Source: Aeromonas schubertii
GTDB taxonomy: Bacteria; Pseudomonadota; Gammaproteobacteria; Enterobacterales; Aeromonadaceae
Length of the DNA stretch: 64,000 nt
Assembly (NCBI RefSeq): GCF_000820105.1
Contig: NZ_CDDB01000063.1
Coordinates: 1-64,000 of the forward strand
Reading direction: 5' to 3'
Shown: positions 28,806 through 39,075 of the stretch, piece by piece
How the letters are laid out: each line of letters opens with the position of its first letter
How positions within the stretch are numbered: the stretch's first letter is position 1
Made by a program: the position numbers and the translations under genes
The notes under the pieces: model-generated
The model's input: the letters and a program-made list of their open reading frames with translations, nothing else
The model's database searches: none
Told to the model about the DNA's origin: nothing

Positions 28806-28890
28806 TGGTGCCGTGGGCGGGACTCGAACCCGCACACCCTAGGGCACTACCCCCTCAAGATAGCGTGTCTACCAATTTCACCACCACGGC
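28806..28890 (-). tRNA. tRNA-Leu (GAG)
   Basis: 85 bases with encoded CCA, acceptor stem GCCGTGG/CCACGGC, a long variable arm as expected for leucine tRNA, and anticodon loop CTTGAGG (GAG). It lies 8 bases after secG on the same strand, the same arrangement as leuU near secG in E. coli. Confidence 0.97.
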
Positions 28891-28898
28891 ATAAACCT

Positions 28899-29225
28899 TT
28901 AGTTGGGGACGTCAGCGTCTTTCTTTACCGGCGCTTCGGTCTTCTCAACCTGCTGAGGTTGTTGCAGGTTTTCCCAACCACTACCCTGAGTTCCCTTGTG
29001 AGTAGACATGTTGCCAAGCACCAGACTAATCACGAAAAACAGCGTAGCCAAAATCGCAGTTGTACGGGTCAGGAAGTTACCTGAACCGGAGGAACCGAAG
29101 ATGGTATTCGATGCCCCGGCGCCGAAGGAGGCACCCATATCAGCTCCCTTACCTTGCTGAACCATCACCAGGCCAATCAGACCCAGAGACACCAACAGAT
29201 AAAGAACCAACAGAATTTCGTACAT
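28899..29225 (-). CDS. secG: Preprotein translocase subunit SecG
   Basis: 108 residues with two membrane helices (about 3-21 and 52-72) joined by the family loop MVQQGKGADMGASFGAGAS and the motif LTRTTAILATLFF. The polar C-tail (QQPQQVEKTEAPVKKDADVPN) is typical. It assists SecYE and SecA in export. Between glmM and tRNA-Leu on the same strand. Confidence 0.96.
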   Translation of the reverse strand: MYEILLVLYLLVSLGLIGLVMVQQGKGADMGASFGAGASNTIFGSSGSGNFLTRTTAILATLFFVISLVLGNMSTHKGTQGSGWENLQQPQQVEKTEAPVKKDADVPN

Positions 29226-29435
29226 TTCACTTACCTTTTCGGAAGGAGGGTCACCACCCTACCAGGTTTTCATCACCTCGTCGCTTACTCGCGGCAGGCT
29301 TGAATCCTCACTCCCTTGCGAAAGCGAGGCAGATAATATCGACCCCCCACCGCACTGACAAGCACTTTTTTGAAGTTTTTGAATCGTTTGAACAAGATAC
29401 AATCAAGGCGACTAAAAAGCCGCCTCGACTGGTGA

Positions 29436-30785
29436 TTAGATCGCCGATTTTACCCGTTCAGCGATCCGCTCTGCCATCGCACGCACCTGATCTTCGTGCT
29501 CCCCTTCCACCATGACCCGGATCAGGGGTTCGGTGCCTGACTTGCGCAGCAGCACACGGCCGCGACCGGCCAGCTCCTGCTCAACCAGGGCAACCTCCCC
29601 CTGTACCGCCTCGGAGGAGAGAGGATCCTGTCCTTCCCCATAACGAACGTTGATCAGGATCTGGGGGAACTTGGACATACCGGAGCGCAGCTTGGCCAGG
29701 GGCATCTCGGCGGCACGCATGGCCCCCAGCACCTGCAGGGCCGCCACGATACCGTCACCCGTGGTGGTCTGATCGAGACAGATGATGTGGCCGGAGTTCT
29801 CACCCCCGATGCGCCACCCCTTCTCCTCCATCATCTCGAGAACGTAGCGATCCCCAACCTTGGCGCGGGCAAACGGAATGCCCAGGGTCTGCAGCGCCAG
29901 CTCCAGGCCCATGTTGGCCATCAGGGTACCGACCACCCCTCCCTTGAGTCGGCCATTACGCAGGGCATCGCGGGCGATGATATAGAGGATCTCGTCACCG
30001 TCTATGATGTAGCCCGTGTGATCGACCATCACCAGACGGTCACCGTCGCCGTCGAAGGCAACCCCGAGGTCGGCCTTGCTCTCGATCACCTTGGCCGCCA
30101 GGGCATCCGGTGCCGTCGAGCCCACACCTTCATTGATGTTGAGACCGTTTGGCTCGCAACCCATGGCGATCACCTCAGCACCCAGCTCGCGGAACACAGA
30201 GGGGGCGATATGATAGGTCGCCCCGTGACCACAATCGACGACGATGCGCAGCCCATCCAGATTCAACTTGGAGGGGAAGGTGCTCTTGCAGAACTCGATG
30301 TAGCGGCCGGCGGCATCTTCGATACGCACCGCCTTGCCCAGCAGCGCCGAATCGACACAGGTGAGAGGGTGATCCAGTTCGGCCTCGATGGCCAGCTCAA
30401 CCTCGTCAGGCAGCTTGGTGCCATCGGCGGAGAAGAACTTGATGCCGTTGTCGTAGTAGGGGTTATGGGAGGCGCTGATGACGATACCCGCCTCGGCACG
30501 GAAGGTACGGGTCAGGTAGGCGACGGCAGGAGTCGGCATGGGGCCAAGCAGGGTGGCCTTGAGACCGGCGGCGGAAAGACCCGCCTCCAGCGCTGCCTCC
30601 AGCATATAGCCGGAGATGCGGGTATCCTTGCCGATCAGCACCTTCTTGGTGCCTTTCTTGGAGAGCACCTTGCCGGCGGCCCAACCCAGTTTCATCACAA
30701 ACTCGGGGGTGATCGGATAGTCACCCACCTTCCCGCGCACACCGTCGGTGCCAAAGTATTTTCTTGCCATTATTGTTGTACTCAT
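29436..30785 (-). CDS. glmM: Phosphoglucosamine mutase
   Basis: 449 residues. It converts glucosamine-6-phosphate to glucosamine-1-phosphate for UDP-GlcNAc. The phosphoserine is in [13 protein letters not shown]; the metal loop is AFDGDGDRL, the sugar loop GGENSGHI, and the phosphate-binding loop [12 protein letters not shown]. The start at 30785 lies one base after the folP stop; an ATG at 30770 ([10 protein letters not shown]) fits the E. coli N-terminus more closely but has no ribosome site. Part of ftsH-folP-glmM-secG. Confidence 0.96.
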   Translation of the reverse strand: MSTTIMARKYFGTDGVRGKVGDYPITPEFVMKLGWAAGKVLSKKGTKKVLIGKDTRISGYMLEAALEAGLSAAGLKATLLGPMPTPAVAYLTRTFRAEAGIVISASHNPYYDNGIKFFSADGTKLPDEVELAIEAELDHPLTCVDSALLGKAVRIEDAAGRYIEFCKSTFPSKLNLDGLRIVVDCGHGATYHIAPSVFRELGAEVIAMGCEPNGLNINEGVGSTAPDALAAKVIESKADLGVAFDGDGDRLVMVDHTGYIIDGDEILYIIARDALRNGRLKGGVVGTLMANMGLELALQTLGIPFARAKVGDRYVLEMMEEKGWRIGGENSGHIICLDQTTTGDGIVAALQVLGAMRAAEMPLAKLRSGMSKFPQILINVRYGEGQDPLSSEAVQGEVALVEQELAGRGRVLLRKSGTEPLIRVMVEGEHEDQVRAMAERIAERVKSAI

Positions 30786-30786
30786 C

Positions 30787-31632
30787 TTACTCGGAATAAA
30801 AATCGTGACCCGTCATGGTCATCCAAGCGACACGCAGGGCATCCATGGTGGGTTGTACGTCATGAACGCGGATGATGCGGGCCCCCTTCTGCATCCCCAG
30901 CACGGCACAAGCCAGGCTGCCAGAGAGACGCTCGGAGACAGGACGTTCAAGCAGGTTGCCTATCATAGACTTTCTCGACATCCCCACCAAGAGCGGCACT
31001 CCCAGCACCAACAGTTCATCCTGTCTCGCCAGAAGCTGATAGTTGTGCTCCAGGCTCTTGCCAAAGCCGTAACCGGGGTCGAGCAGCAGCCGCGCCCTCG
31101 GGATACCCGCCTCAAGACAGGCCTCGATACGCTGCTCGAAGAAGATGGCGACCTCTGCGAGCAGATCCTCATAGTGAGGGGCCACTTGCATGGTCCTCGG
31201 TTGCCCCTGCATATGCATCAGACAGACAGGCACCGCCGCCTCAACCGCTGCAGCCAGAGCCCCCGGCTCCTGCAGGGCGCGCACATCGTTGATGAGATGA
31301 GCGCCGGCGCGGCAACCCTCACGCATCACCACCGCCTTGGAGGTGTCGAGGGAGATCAACACCTCCAGCTCGGCAGAGAGGGCCTCGATCACAGGGATGA
31401 CCCGATCCAGCTCCTCCTGCTCGCTCACATCCGGGGCGCCTGGGCGGGTAGACTCCCCACCCACATCGATCAGGGTCGCCCCTTGGGCAACCATCTCGCG
31501 GGCATGAGCCAGGGCATTGTCCAGATGATGCCAACGTCCGCCATCGGAAAATGAATCCGGGGTTACATTGAGAATGCCCATCACATGGGGCCGCTCGAGG
31601 GAGAGGTGCAGACCCTTGCTTTCCAGCAGCAT
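30787..31632 (-). CDS. folP: Dihydropteroate synthase
   Basis: 281 residues, a TIM barrel that condenses pterin pyrophosphate with p-aminobenzoate. Landmarks are [59 protein letters not shown] and RVHDV. No change at usual sulfonamide-resistance sites is obvious by eye, but I did not align it. It follows ftsH after a terminator hairpin and abuts glmM. Confidence 0.96.
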   Translation of the reverse strand: MLLESKGLHLSLERPHVMGILNVTPDSFSDGGRWHHLDNALAHAREMVAQGATLIDVGGESTRPGAPDVSEQEELDRVIPVIEALSAELEVLISLDTSKAVVMREGCRAGAHLINDVRALQEPGALAAAVEAAVPVCLMHMQGQPRTMQVAPHYEDLLAEVAIFFEQRIEACLEAGIPRARLLLDPGYGFGKSLEHNYQLLARQDELLVLGVPLLVGMSRKSMIGNLLERPVSERLSGSLACAVLGMQKGARIIRVHDVQPTMDALRVAWMTMTGHDFYSE

Positions 31633-31659
31633 ATAAATCCTTCATGTCTTGGGGAAAAA

Positions 31660-31684
31660 GAAAACCCCGGGCAAGCCCGGGGTT
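31660..31684 (-). terminator. Terminator between ftsH and folP
   Basis: An AACCCCGGGC/GCCCGGGGTT stem with a T-rich tail on the minus strand, 14 bases after the ftsH stop. Leaky termination would allow some folP-glmM transcription from the ftsH promoter. Confidence 0.75.
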
Positions 31685-31697
31685 GATGATGTGCGAT

Positions 31698-33629
31698 TTA
31701 CTGGGCCGGCAGATCGTTGGCCTTGTTGATGTCGCTCTCCGGCTTGGCACTGCCCTGTGTGGCAGGCTCGGCATCGGCAGGGGTACCGCCCTGAGGAGTG
31801 TCACCGTGTTCGTCGTGCCAGTTGCTGGGAGCCCGGACCTCGCGACGGGCCATCAGATCGTCGATCTGCTTGGCGTCTATGGTCTCGTACTTCATCAGGG
31901 CATCCTTCATGGTATGAAGGATATCCATGTTGTCGATCAGCATCTGCTTGGCACGATCGTAGTTGCGATCGATCACCTGCTTCACCTCGGCATCGATGAT
32001 GCGAGCGGTATCGTCGGACATATGCTTGGCCTTGGCCATGCTGCGGCCGAGGAACACTTCCCCTTCCTCTTCGGCATAGAGCATGGGACCGAGACGCTCG
32101 GACATCCCCCACTGGGTCACCATCTTGCGAGCGATATCGGTAGCGCGCTCGATGTCGTTGGAGGCACCGGTCGATACCTTCTCGGCACCATAGATGAGCT
32201 CTTCCGCCAGACGGCCACCGTAGAGACTGGAGATCATGGACTCCAGATGCTGCTTGGAGTGACTCCAGCGATCCTGCTCCGGCAGGTACATGGTCACCCC
32301 CAGGGCACGACCACGAGGAATGATAGAGACCTTGTAAACCGGGTCATGATCCGGCACCAGGCGACCGATAATGGCGTGTCCGGCCTCGTGGTAGGCGGTC
32401 ATCTCCTTCTCGGACTCTTTCATCACCATGGAGCGGCGCTCGGCACCCATCATGATCTTGTCCTTCGCCTTCTCAAACTCGGCCATGGAGACCACGCGGC
32501 GGTTCTCACGGGCAGAGAAGAGAGCGGCCTCATTCACCAGGTTGGCCAGGTCGGCACCGGAGAACCCGGGAGTACCGCGGGCGATCAGCGCCGCATTGAC
32601 GTCATCGGCCAACGGTACCTTGCGCATGTGTACCTTGAGGATCTGTTCACGACCGCGCACATCCGGCAGGCCTACCACGACCTGGCGGTCAAATCGGCCA
32701 GGACGCAGCAGTGCCGGATCCAATACGTCCGGACGGTTGGTCGCTGCGATGACGATGATACCTTCGTTACCTTCGAAGCCGTCCATCTCGACCAGCATCT
32801 GGTTGAGGGTCTGCTCACGCTCGTCATGGCCACCGCCGAGACCGGCACCGCGCTGACGACCGACCGCATCGATTTCGTCGATGAAAATGATGCAGGGGGC
32901 GGACTTCTTGGCCTGATCGAACATGTCGCGCACCCGGGAGGCACCGACCCCCACAAACATCTCGACGAAGTCGGAGCCCGAGATGGTGAAGAAAGGCACC
33001 TTGGCCTCACCGGCAATCGCCTTGGCCAGCAGCGTCTTACCGGTACCGGGAGGACCCACCATCAAGACGCCGGTCGGGATCTTGCCGCCCAGCTTCTGGA
33101 ATTTGCTGGGATCGCGCAGGTAGTCCACCAGCTCCTTGACCTCTTCTTTCGCCTCGTCACAGCCGGCAACGTCGGCAAAGGTGGTCTTGATCTGATCTTC
33201 ACTCATCAGCCGAGCCTTGCTCTTGCCAAACGACATGGCACCCTTGCCACCGCCGCCCTGCATCTGGCGCATGAAGAAGACCCAGACCCCGATCAGCAGC
33301 AGCATGGGGAACCAGGAGATGAAGATAGAGGTGATGAGCGAGGGCTCTTCCGGCTTGACCCCCTCAACCTTCACGTTGTGATTGATGAGATCGTTGAGGA
33401 GTTGGTCATCCTGGGCCGGGATCACGGTCAGGAAACGCTCACCACTGCGTTTGACCCCATTGATGACCTTACCGTCAATCCGCACTTCACGGATCTGCTC
33501 CTGGGTCACTTCCTTGACGAAACTGGTGTAATCCAGCTGTCGTCCGGCGGTATCACTGGGGCTGAAGCTGTTGAACACCGACATCAAAACGACGGCGATA
33601 ACCAGCCACAGGATTAAATTTTTCGCCAT
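31698..33629 (-). CDS. ftsH: Membrane AAA+ zinc protease FtsH
   Basis: 643 residues. Two N-terminal membrane helices flank a periplasmic domain (about 24-95); the AAA+ domain has [17 protein letters not shown] and the SRH region [19 protein letters not shown]; the protease has HEAGH. The C-terminus ends in a polar tail. It degrades membrane and regulatory proteins, in E. coli including LpxC and sigma-32. ATG 33629 matches the E. coli start; a TTG three codons earlier is less likely. Downstream of rlmE, as in E. coli. Confidence 0.98.
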   Translation of the reverse strand: MAKNLILWLVIAVVLMSVFNSFSPSDTAGRQLDYTSFVKEVTQEQIREVRIDGKVINGVKRSGERFLTVIPAQDDQLLNDLINHNVKVEGVKPEEPSLITSIFISWFPMLLLIGVWVFFMRQMQGGGGKGAMSFGKSKARLMSEDQIKTTFADVAGCDEAKEEVKELVDYLRDPSKFQKLGGKIPTGVLMVGPPGTGKTLLAKAIAGEAKVPFFTISGSDFVEMFVGVGASRVRDMFDQAKKSAPCIIFIDEIDAVGRQRGAGLGGGHDEREQTLNQMLVEMDGFEGNEGIIVIAATNRPDVLDPALLRPGRFDRQVVVGLPDVRGREQILKVHMRKVPLADDVNAALIARGTPGFSGADLANLVNEAALFSARENRRVVSMAEFEKAKDKIMMGAERRSMVMKESEKEMTAYHEAGHAIIGRLVPDHDPVYKVSIIPRGRALGVTMYLPEQDRWSHSKQHLESMISSLYGGRLAEELIYGAEKVSTGASNDIERATDIARKMVTQWGMSERLGPMLYAEEEGEVFLGRSMAKAKHMSDDTARIIDAEVKQVIDRNYDRAKQMLIDNMDILHTMKDALMKYETIDAKQIDDLMARREVRAPSNWHDEHGDTPQGGTPADAEPATQGSAKPESDINKANDLPAQ

Positions 33630-33683
33630 GTCACTCAAATCCGTAACCTCGCAGACTGACAGTTAACGACAAAAGTTAGGGTA

Positions 33684-34313
33684 CTACAGTTTAAAACCGG
33701 TAGCCACAATGTAGACTTCCCGTGAACGGGCTCTTGATGAGTCTGGCTTGCGAATCTTGACGGCCTTAAAAATCTTTTTCATTTCATCCAGATAGGAGGT
33801 AAACCCCTCCCCCTGAAACACCTTGACCACGAAGGCTCCGTCGGGACGTAGCACCTGATGGCACATGTCCAGCGCCAGCTCGACCAGATACATGGAGCGT
33901 GCCTGATCCACCTGCTGTGCGCCGCTCATGTTGGGGGCCATGTCAGACATGACCACGTCCACCTTGTCGGGGCCGACCCGCTCCAGCAGGGCAGTGAGAA
34001 CACTATCCTCCCTGAAGTCCCCTTGCAGGAAATCGACACCGGCGATGGGATCCATAGGCAGGATGTCACAGGCGATGACACGCCCACGCTCCCCCACCAG
34101 ATCGACGGTATACTGGGACCAGCTGCCGGGGGCCGCACCGAGGTCCACCACCGTCATGCCTGTCTTGAGCAAGCGGTCCTTGCCCTGAATCTCTTCCAGC
34201 TTGAACACGGCGCGCGAACGCAGCCCCCTCTGCTGGGCCTTTTTAACATATTGATCATCAAAGTGTTCTTTCAACCAGCGCGTAGAGCTGGCGGAACGTT
34301 TCTTCTGGGTCAT
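33684..34313 (-). CDS. rlmE: 23S rRNA 2'-O-methyltransferase RlmE (FtsJ)
   Basis: 209 residues. It methylates U2552 of the ribosomal A loop. The SAM site is [14 protein letters not shown], with the catalytic lysines and aspartate in [11 protein letters not shown] and [10 protein letters not shown], and the conserved end [19 protein letters not shown]. Start at ATG 34313 ([10 protein letters not shown]), matching E. coli MTGKKRSASS. Divergent from yhbY with about 97 bases between. Confidence 0.97.
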   Translation of the reverse strand: MTQKKRSASSTRWLKEHFDDQYVKKAQQRGLRSRAVFKLEEIQGKDRLLKTGMTVVDLGAAPGSWSQYTVDLVGERGRVIACDILPMDPIAGVDFLQGDFREDSVLTALLERVGPDKVDVVMSDMAPNMSGAQQVDQARSMYLVELALDMCHQVLRPDGAFVVKVFQGEGFTSYLDEMKKIFKAVKIRKPDSSRARSREVYIVATGFKL

Positions 34314-34410
34314 GATATCCGACTTCAAAAAACCGCGAGGGTTATTACTATTGAGGGCTAAGTGGGGTTAGAATACGCCCCTTTCAACCCTGATTGACGA
34401 AGAAATTGCC

Positions 34411-34707
34411 ATGACGCTGAACAACAAACAGAAACAGTATCTGAAAGGACTCGCCCACAGCCTCAAGCCGGTCGTCCTGCTCGGGCAACATGGCCTGACC
34501 GAAGGCGTGCTGGCCGAGATCGATGTGGCACTCGCCCATCATGAACTGATCAAGGTCAAGGTTGCGACCTCAGATCGCGAGACCAAGCAGCTGATTTTCG
34601 ATGCCATCGTGCGCGAGACTGCCGCCATCAAGGTACAGACCATGGGCCACATCCTGACTATCTATCGCCAGGCACAAGAACCCAAGATCGCCCTGCCCCG
34701 CAAATAA
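34411..34707 (+). CDS. yhbY: YhbY, CRM-domain ribosome assembly protein
   Basis: 98 residues, a single CRS1-YhbY RNA-binding domain with the GxxG loop in VLLGQHGLTEGVLAEI and the strand HELIKVKV. It binds pre-50S particles. It aligns along its full length with E. coli YhbY, including the same divergent position relative to rlmE. Followed after 103 bases by the PilZ-like gene. Confidence 0.95.
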   Translation: MTLNNKQKQYLKGLAHSLKPVVLLGQHGLTEGVLAEIDVALAHHELIKVKVATSDRETKQLIFDAIVRETAAIKVQTMGHILTIYRQAQEPKIALPRK

Positions 34708-34810
34708 GGAGAGAGCCCGCTCTCTCCTTGCCCTTTCTACCTGCATAAAGCGGTTGCCAAGCTAGCGCCACGCCTCTTAACCTGTGATGAATGCAGTCCG
34801 GGAGACAACC

Positions 34811-35395
34811 ATGAGCGGCGCGTCACACCTGACCCCCGATGAACTGGCCATGCTGTTGGAGGGCTTCGAAGCCCCCCGTACAGAGGTCGGTTCATTGCTG
34901 CATGGCCAACTTCCTCCGGCCTTACTCTCTCTGTTACAGCGCTCCCGGCGCTTGACGCTGGAGGCCGAGGTTGCCGATCACCGACTCCGTTTCCCCCTGA
35001 GCCTAGAGGCTCACTCGGAGGGCGAACTCACTCCCACCCTGGCCGCCCCGGCCATCGAGGAACTCGGTGGCGACCATCCAAGGCCCTGGCGATCGCAGCA
35101 GAAAGCCATCCTCAAGGCAGGCCCCTGGCGCTGGGCCGTGTACGAGCTCTCGGAACAGGGATTACAGGTCGATGTAACCCATTTCACCCCGAAAACCGGT
35201 GAGACGTTCAGCGCTACCCTGGAGCTGGAGGGGATGGCTCCGCTTCCCCTCGAAGGGGTCTGGATCAGGCCAACGACAGAGCCCGGCCACTGGGCACTGC
35301 ACTTCGCTCTGGACCCCGATAAGCGACAACGGCTGCAAGGCTGGCTGTTTCGGCATCACCAACGGGTCTTCCCGGGCAGCGGCGATAACGAGTAA
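34811..35395 (+). CDS. PilZ-like domain protein (degenerate)
   Basis: 194 residues, soluble. The C-terminal half (about 95-185) has the PilZ order: AVYELSEQGLQVDV where a PilZ has (D/N)xSxxG, then KTGETFSATLELEGMAPLPLEGVWIR and a final amphipathic helix (DKRQRLQGWLF). The first Asp/Asn is Glu and the RxxxR motif is not clear, so cyclic-di-GMP binding is doubtful. The N-terminal half resembles a second such barrel. GGGAG 7 bases upstream supports ATG 34811. I infer family from motif only. Confidence 0.45.
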   Translation: MSGASHLTPDELAMLLEGFEAPRTEVGSLLHGQLPPALLSLLQRSRRLTLEAEVADHRLRFPLSLEAHSEGELTPTLAAPAIEELGGDHPRPWRSQQKAILKAGPWRWAVYELSEQGLQVDVTHFTPKTGETFSATLELEGMAPLPLEGVWIRPTTEPGHWALHFALDPDKRQRLQGWLFRHHQRVFPGSGDNE

Positions 35396-35419
35396 AAACG
35401 GGGAGCCTGGGCTCCCCGC
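35394..35419 (-). terminator. Terminator between greA and the PilZ-like gene
   Basis: A 9-bp stem CGGGGAGCC/GGCTCCCCG with a 2-base loop, followed by T5 on the minus strand; it serves greA. Confidence 0.8.
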
Positions 35420-35435
35420 ATCACTCTCTGCCGAC

Positions 35436-35912
35436 TCAGAGATACTGGACGTCGAGTACCTCGTACTCCACATCGCCAGCCGGGGTTTTCACCACGGCCA
35501 CATCATCCACTTCTTTGCCGATCAAGGCGCGGGCGATGGGAGAGTTGACCGAAATGAGGTTCTGTTTGATATCCGCCTCGTCGTCACCCACGATGCGGTA
35601 GGTGACCTCTTCATCCTCTTCCACCTTGAGCAGGGTAACGGTAGCCCCGAAGATGACACGACCATTGTTGGCAATCTTGGTCACATCGATCACCTGAGCA
35701 TTGGAGAGCTTGCTCTCGATCTCCTGGATCCGGCCTTCGCAGAACCCTTGCTGCTCCCGGGCCGCATGGTACTCGGCGTTCTCCTTCAGATCGCCGTGCT
35801 CACGCGCTTCGGCAATGGCTTCGATAATCTGCGGGCGCAACACGGTCTTGAGATGTTCAAGCTCTTGACGCAGCTTCTCGGCGCCGCGCACAGTCATCGG
35901 AGTATGATTCAT
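35436..35912 (-). CDS. greA: Transcription elongation factor GreA
   Basis: 158 residues: an N-terminal antiparallel coiled coil with the acidic tip [14 protein letters not shown] that enters the polymerase secondary channel, and a C-terminal FKBP-like domain ([29 protein letters not shown]). It rescues backtracked polymerase by stimulating transcript cleavage. Near-identical in layout to E. coli GreA. Monocistronic with its own terminator. Confidence 0.97.
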   Translation of the reverse strand: MNHTPMTVRGAEKLRQELEHLKTVLRPQIIEAIAEAREHGDLKENAEYHAAREQQGFCEGRIQEIESKLSNAQVIDVTKIANNGRVIFGATVTLLKVEEDEEVTYRIVGDDEADIKQNLISVNSPIARALIGKEVDDVAVVKTPAGDVEYEVLDVQYL

Positions 35913-36024
35913 AGTCGAAACCTGGGTTACATAAAGAGAGAGACAGCCGCCGGAAACCGGCCGCTGTCACGGGTTGTGGGAGGGCATCTTAATATGTCGC
36001 TCCCACAAATCCAAGTCGAAACGG

Positions 36025-36933
36025 TCACTCTGCAGGCACGGAGAGGGGCTCACTCACCTTGGGTTTGCCCTGCATGATGGCAATCTCGACGCGCCGGTTC
36101 ATGCGCCGGTTCTCGGGCGTGGTATTGGGCACCAGGGGATGGGTATCGGCCATTCCCTGCACCACCAGGCGATCCTGGCCAAAACCCGGAACCTTGATCA
36201 TCTGGTGCGCCACCGCCACGGCACGCTGGGTCGAAAGATCCCAGTTGGAGCTATAGAGTTCGTTCGAGGTGGGACTGTTATCCGTATGGCCGGAGACGGT
36301 AATCTCACCCGGTACATCCTTGAGCAGTCGGGCGACCTTGGTGATCACCGGCCAAAACTGGGGCTGCAGGAAGGCGGAGCCCGCCGGGAAGGCCGCCTTT
36401 TCACGAATGCGGATGATCACCTGTTGGCCCAGCGCCTCGATCTCGATGGAGTCATCCTTGATCTGGTCGTTCAACTGCTGCGCCAGTTGCTGGGCCAGGG
36501 CATTGGACTGTGCCTGTGCCTCGGCGTTGCTGCTGGCGCTGGCAGCCACCTCTTGCCCACGGCCACCGGCCTCAGAGCCATCCTGATTCTTCTGCCCGCC
36601 CGAGGTGTCCTCCTTGCCGGGCTGGAAATCGAGTTCGGTCTGGGTCAGGTCGACCGTCTGCTGCATCACGGTATCGATAGGGGTCGGCTCGGGACGGCCA
36701 GGTCTGAACTCCTGGGCGATCACCGAGGTTCCCTTGGGAATATCTTTGACCTCCAGAATATTTTGCACCCCGAAGGCCTTCTCCATCGATCCCGCAATCT
36801 GCTTGAACTTCTGCACATCCATCTCGGCAAACGAGAGCAACAGCACGAAGAAGCACATGAGCAGGGACATGAGATCGGCAAAGGTCCCCATATAGGCGGG
36901 CAGGCCGGGTGGTGGGCACTTGCAGTCGGCCAT
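36025..36933 (-). CDS. pomB: Sodium-type flagellar stator protein PomB
   Basis: 302 residues. A short N-terminal tail leads to one membrane helix (about 15-35) containing the ion-binding aspartate in MGTFADLMSLLMCFFVLL. A long Gln/Ser/Gly-rich periplasmic linker follows, then an OmpA-like peptidoglycan-binding domain (SGHTDNSPTSNELYSSNWDLS, RRMNRRVEIAI). With PomA it forms the stator that turns the polar flagellum with Na+ flow. It starts 5 bases after the pomA stop. Confidence 0.93.
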   Translation of the reverse strand: MADCKCPPPGLPAYMGTFADLMSLLMCFFVLLLSFAEMDVQKFKQIAGSMEKAFGVQNILEVKDIPKGTSVIAQEFRPGRPEPTPIDTVMQQTVDLTQTELDFQPGKEDTSGGQKNQDGSEAGGRGQEVAASASSNAEAQAQSNALAQQLAQQLNDQIKDDSIEIEALGQQVIIRIREKAAFPAGSAFLQPQFWPVITKVARLLKDVPGEITVSGHTDNSPTSNELYSSNWDLSTQRAVAVAHQMIKVPGFGQDRLVVQGMADTHPLVPNTTPENRRMNRRVEIAIMQGKPKVSEPLSVPAE

Positions 36934-36938
36934 ATGGA

Positions 36939-37697
36939 TTACTCCCCGCCCACATCACGCTTGGACTGATTGAGATAATTCTTCAGCATGGCCTCGATGA
37001 CCCTGGGATTCTGGCCATCCTGAATCCCCATCACCGCATCGAGGATAAGGCAGCGGGCCAGCTTCTCCTCTCCGCTGCGCAGGTCCAGCTTGTCGGCGAT
37101 AGGCAGCGCCAGCATGTTGGCCTCGATGGCCCCGTAGAGGGTCGTCAACAGAGCGACCGCCATGGCCGGGCCGATGGACTTGGGATCGCTCATGTTGGAG
37201 AGCATGGCCACCAGGCCGACCAGGGTACCGATCATGCCCATGGCAGGACCGAGGTCACCTATGGTCTTGAACACCTTGATGGCGATGGAGTGGCGCTCGG
37301 CCGTCAGCTCGATATCCTTCTCCAGCACAGAGCGCACCACATCGGCGTCATGGCCGTCGACCAACATGTCGATTCCCTTCTTCATGAAGGAGTTGGGGAT
37401 CTCGGCAGCCTCCAGCGCCAGAAAGCCCCCCTTTCTGGCCGCATCGGCCAGCTCCACCGACTTGGCGATGAGCTCTTCGAGCTTGTCGCTCTTGTACATG
37501 AAGGCCTTGCCGGCCACCTTGAATGAAGTCAGGAACTGTCCCAGATTGAACTTCATCATGGCGATGAAGAGTGAACCGAAGATGGTGATCATGACGGAGG
37601 GCACATCCACATACATGCTCACCGGCCCCCCCAACAGCATGCCGTAGATCACCACCCCAAATCCCAGCAAAACCCCGATTAAACTGCCCAGATCCAC
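36939..37697 (-). CDS. pomA: Sodium-type flagellar stator protein PomA
   Basis: 252 residues, four membrane helices and a cytoplasmic loop between helices 2 and 3. It aligns closely with Vibrio PomA, including GGFLALE, KGIDMLVDGHDADVVRSVLEKDI and GMIGTLVGLVAMLSNMSDPKSIGPAMAVALLTTLYGA. The start is GTG at 37697: AGGAG lies 7 bases upstream and the protein then begins (M)DLGSLIG like Vibrio MDLATLLG. Divergent from xseB. Confidence 0.95.
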   Translation of the reverse strand: MDLGSLIGVLLGFGVVIYGMLLGGPVSMYVDVPSVMITIFGSLFIAMMKFNLGQFLTSFKVAGKAFMYKSDKLEELIAKSVELADAARKGGFLALEAAEIPNSFMKKGIDMLVDGHDADVVRSVLEKDIELTAERHSIAIKVFKTIGDLGPAMGMIGTLVGLVAMLSNMSDPKSIGPAMAVALLTTLYGAIEANMLALPIADKLDLRSGEEKLARCLILDAVMGIQDGQNPRVIEAMLKNYLNQSKRDVGGE

Positions 37698-37909
37698 GTC
37701 GCTGCTCCTGTCGGCCCAAGAAAAACAGTAGTTATTTGAATTTAATACGTAATGTACAACAGGTGACAAAGCCCTGTCGCCTCTGCACCGGCTGGCTCAC
37801 CTGTATCGGCACCAAGCTTTCTGAGTTTAACCCGCCCGCCGCTTTCAGCCTCCCCCGACGTCCACTCTGGTGTTACTATAAGGCGTTTTTTCACCCCCAG
37901 AGGACCAAG

Positions 37910-38161
37910 ATGGCCAGCAAAAAGAGTGACCGCCTGAGTTTTGATGCCACCCTGGCGGAGTTGGAAACCATTGTTCAACAGTTGGAGCAAGGTTCCCTGC
38001 CCCTGGAGGAAGCACTCAAGCAGTTCGAGCAGGGCATCAATCTGGTGCGCGCCGGCCAGGCCAAGCTGGAACAAGCAGAACAGAAGATCCAGATCCTGAT
38101 GAGCGACCACCACGGCCAGACATCGCTGACCGAGTTCAGACCCGAGCAAGGAGAGGATTGA
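37910..38161 (+). CDS. xseB: Exonuclease VII small subunit
   Basis: 83 residues, two helices with the family core FDATLAELETIVQQLEQGSLPLEEALKQFEQG. It partners XseA, encoded elsewhere. AGAGGA lies just upstream of ATG 37910. Its stop directly abuts the ispA start, the conserved xseB-ispA-dxs order. Confidence 0.96.
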   Translation: MASKKSDRLSFDATLAELETIVQQLEQGSLPLEEALKQFEQGINLVRAGQAKLEQAEQKIQILMSDHHGQTSLTEFRPEQGED

Positions 38162-39052
38162 ATGTCTCTGGAACCCTTTACCGAGCAGCACAGGGCTCGT
38201 ATCGATCGGGCCCTGCAGGCCCACCTCGATACCCTTCCCCTGATCGCCCCGCGCCTCAAGCAGGCCATGTCACACGGCCTGCTGCTCGGCGGCAAACGCG
38301 TTCGCCCCTTTTTGGTCTACGCCGTGGGCGAGATGCTGGGAGTCAGCCCGCAGGTGCTGGATGGTCCCGCCGCCGCCGTGGAGTGCATCCACGCCTACTC
38401 ACTCATTCACGACGATCTGCCGGCCATGGATGACGATGACCTGCGTCGCGGTCAGCCCACGGTCCACAAGGCGTTCGATGAGGCGACCGCGATCCTCGCC
38501 GGCGATGCATTGCAGACCCTGGCCTTCTCCATCCTCGCCGAGCACCCCATGCCTGCCGACCTGATGCCCAATAGAGTCAGGATGGTGTCCGAACTGGCAC
38601 AGGCCTCCGGCTATGGGGGGATGTGCGGTGGTCAGGCACTGGACATGGAAGGAGAGCGTCAGCAACTGGGCCTGTCCCAACTCGAGGCGATCCATCGCCA
38701 CAAGACGGGTGCCCTGATCCGCTGCGCCGTCACGCTGGGAGCCTTGTGCCGCCCCGACATGGATGATGCAACCCTGACCGCCCTGCGCGACTATGCAGCC
38801 GCCATTGGTCTCGCCTTCCAGGTACAGGATGACATCCTCGATATCGTCGGGGATACCGCGACCCTGGGTAAGCCGCAAGGATCCGATCTCGCCCATGAGA
38901 AGAGCACCTACCCGGCCCTCATCGGCATAGAGGGCGCCCGTGAGCTGGCCCGCGAATTGCACCAACGCGCCTTAACGGCGCTGCACTCCCTGCCCTACAA
39001 TACGGACATTCTGGAAGCGTTCGCCGACTACATAGTCGAACGAACCCACTGA
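38162..39052 (+). CDS. ispA: Farnesyl diphosphate synthase
   Basis: 296 residues. The first aspartate-rich motif is in [17 protein letters not shown] (with the two-residue insertion of type II bacterial enzymes) and the second in [22 protein letters not shown] binds diphosphate. It makes farnesyl diphosphate from IPP and DMAPP/GPP for undecaprenyl phosphate and quinones. Directly after xseB, 23 bases before dxs. Confidence 0.97.
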   Translation: MSLEPFTEQHRARIDRALQAHLDTLPLIAPRLKQAMSHGLLLGGKRVRPFLVYAVGEMLGVSPQVLDGPAAAVECIHAYSLIHDDLPAMDDDDLRRGQPTVHKAFDEATAILAGDALQTLAFSILAEHPMPADLMPNRVRMVSELAQASGYGGMCGGQALDMEGERQQLGLSQLEAIHRHKTGALIRCAVTLGALCRPDMDDATLTALRDYAAAIGLAFQVQDDILDIVGDTATLGKPQGSDLAHEKSTYPALIGIEGARELARELHQRALTALHSLPYNTDILEAFADYIVERTH

Positions 39053-39075
39053 ACGCTGGACACGATTCAAATAAC

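Noticed and set aside
31644-33617. 657-codon plus-strand frame opposite ftsH
   Set aside because: Shadow frame with no ribosome site; it overlaps ftsH fully.
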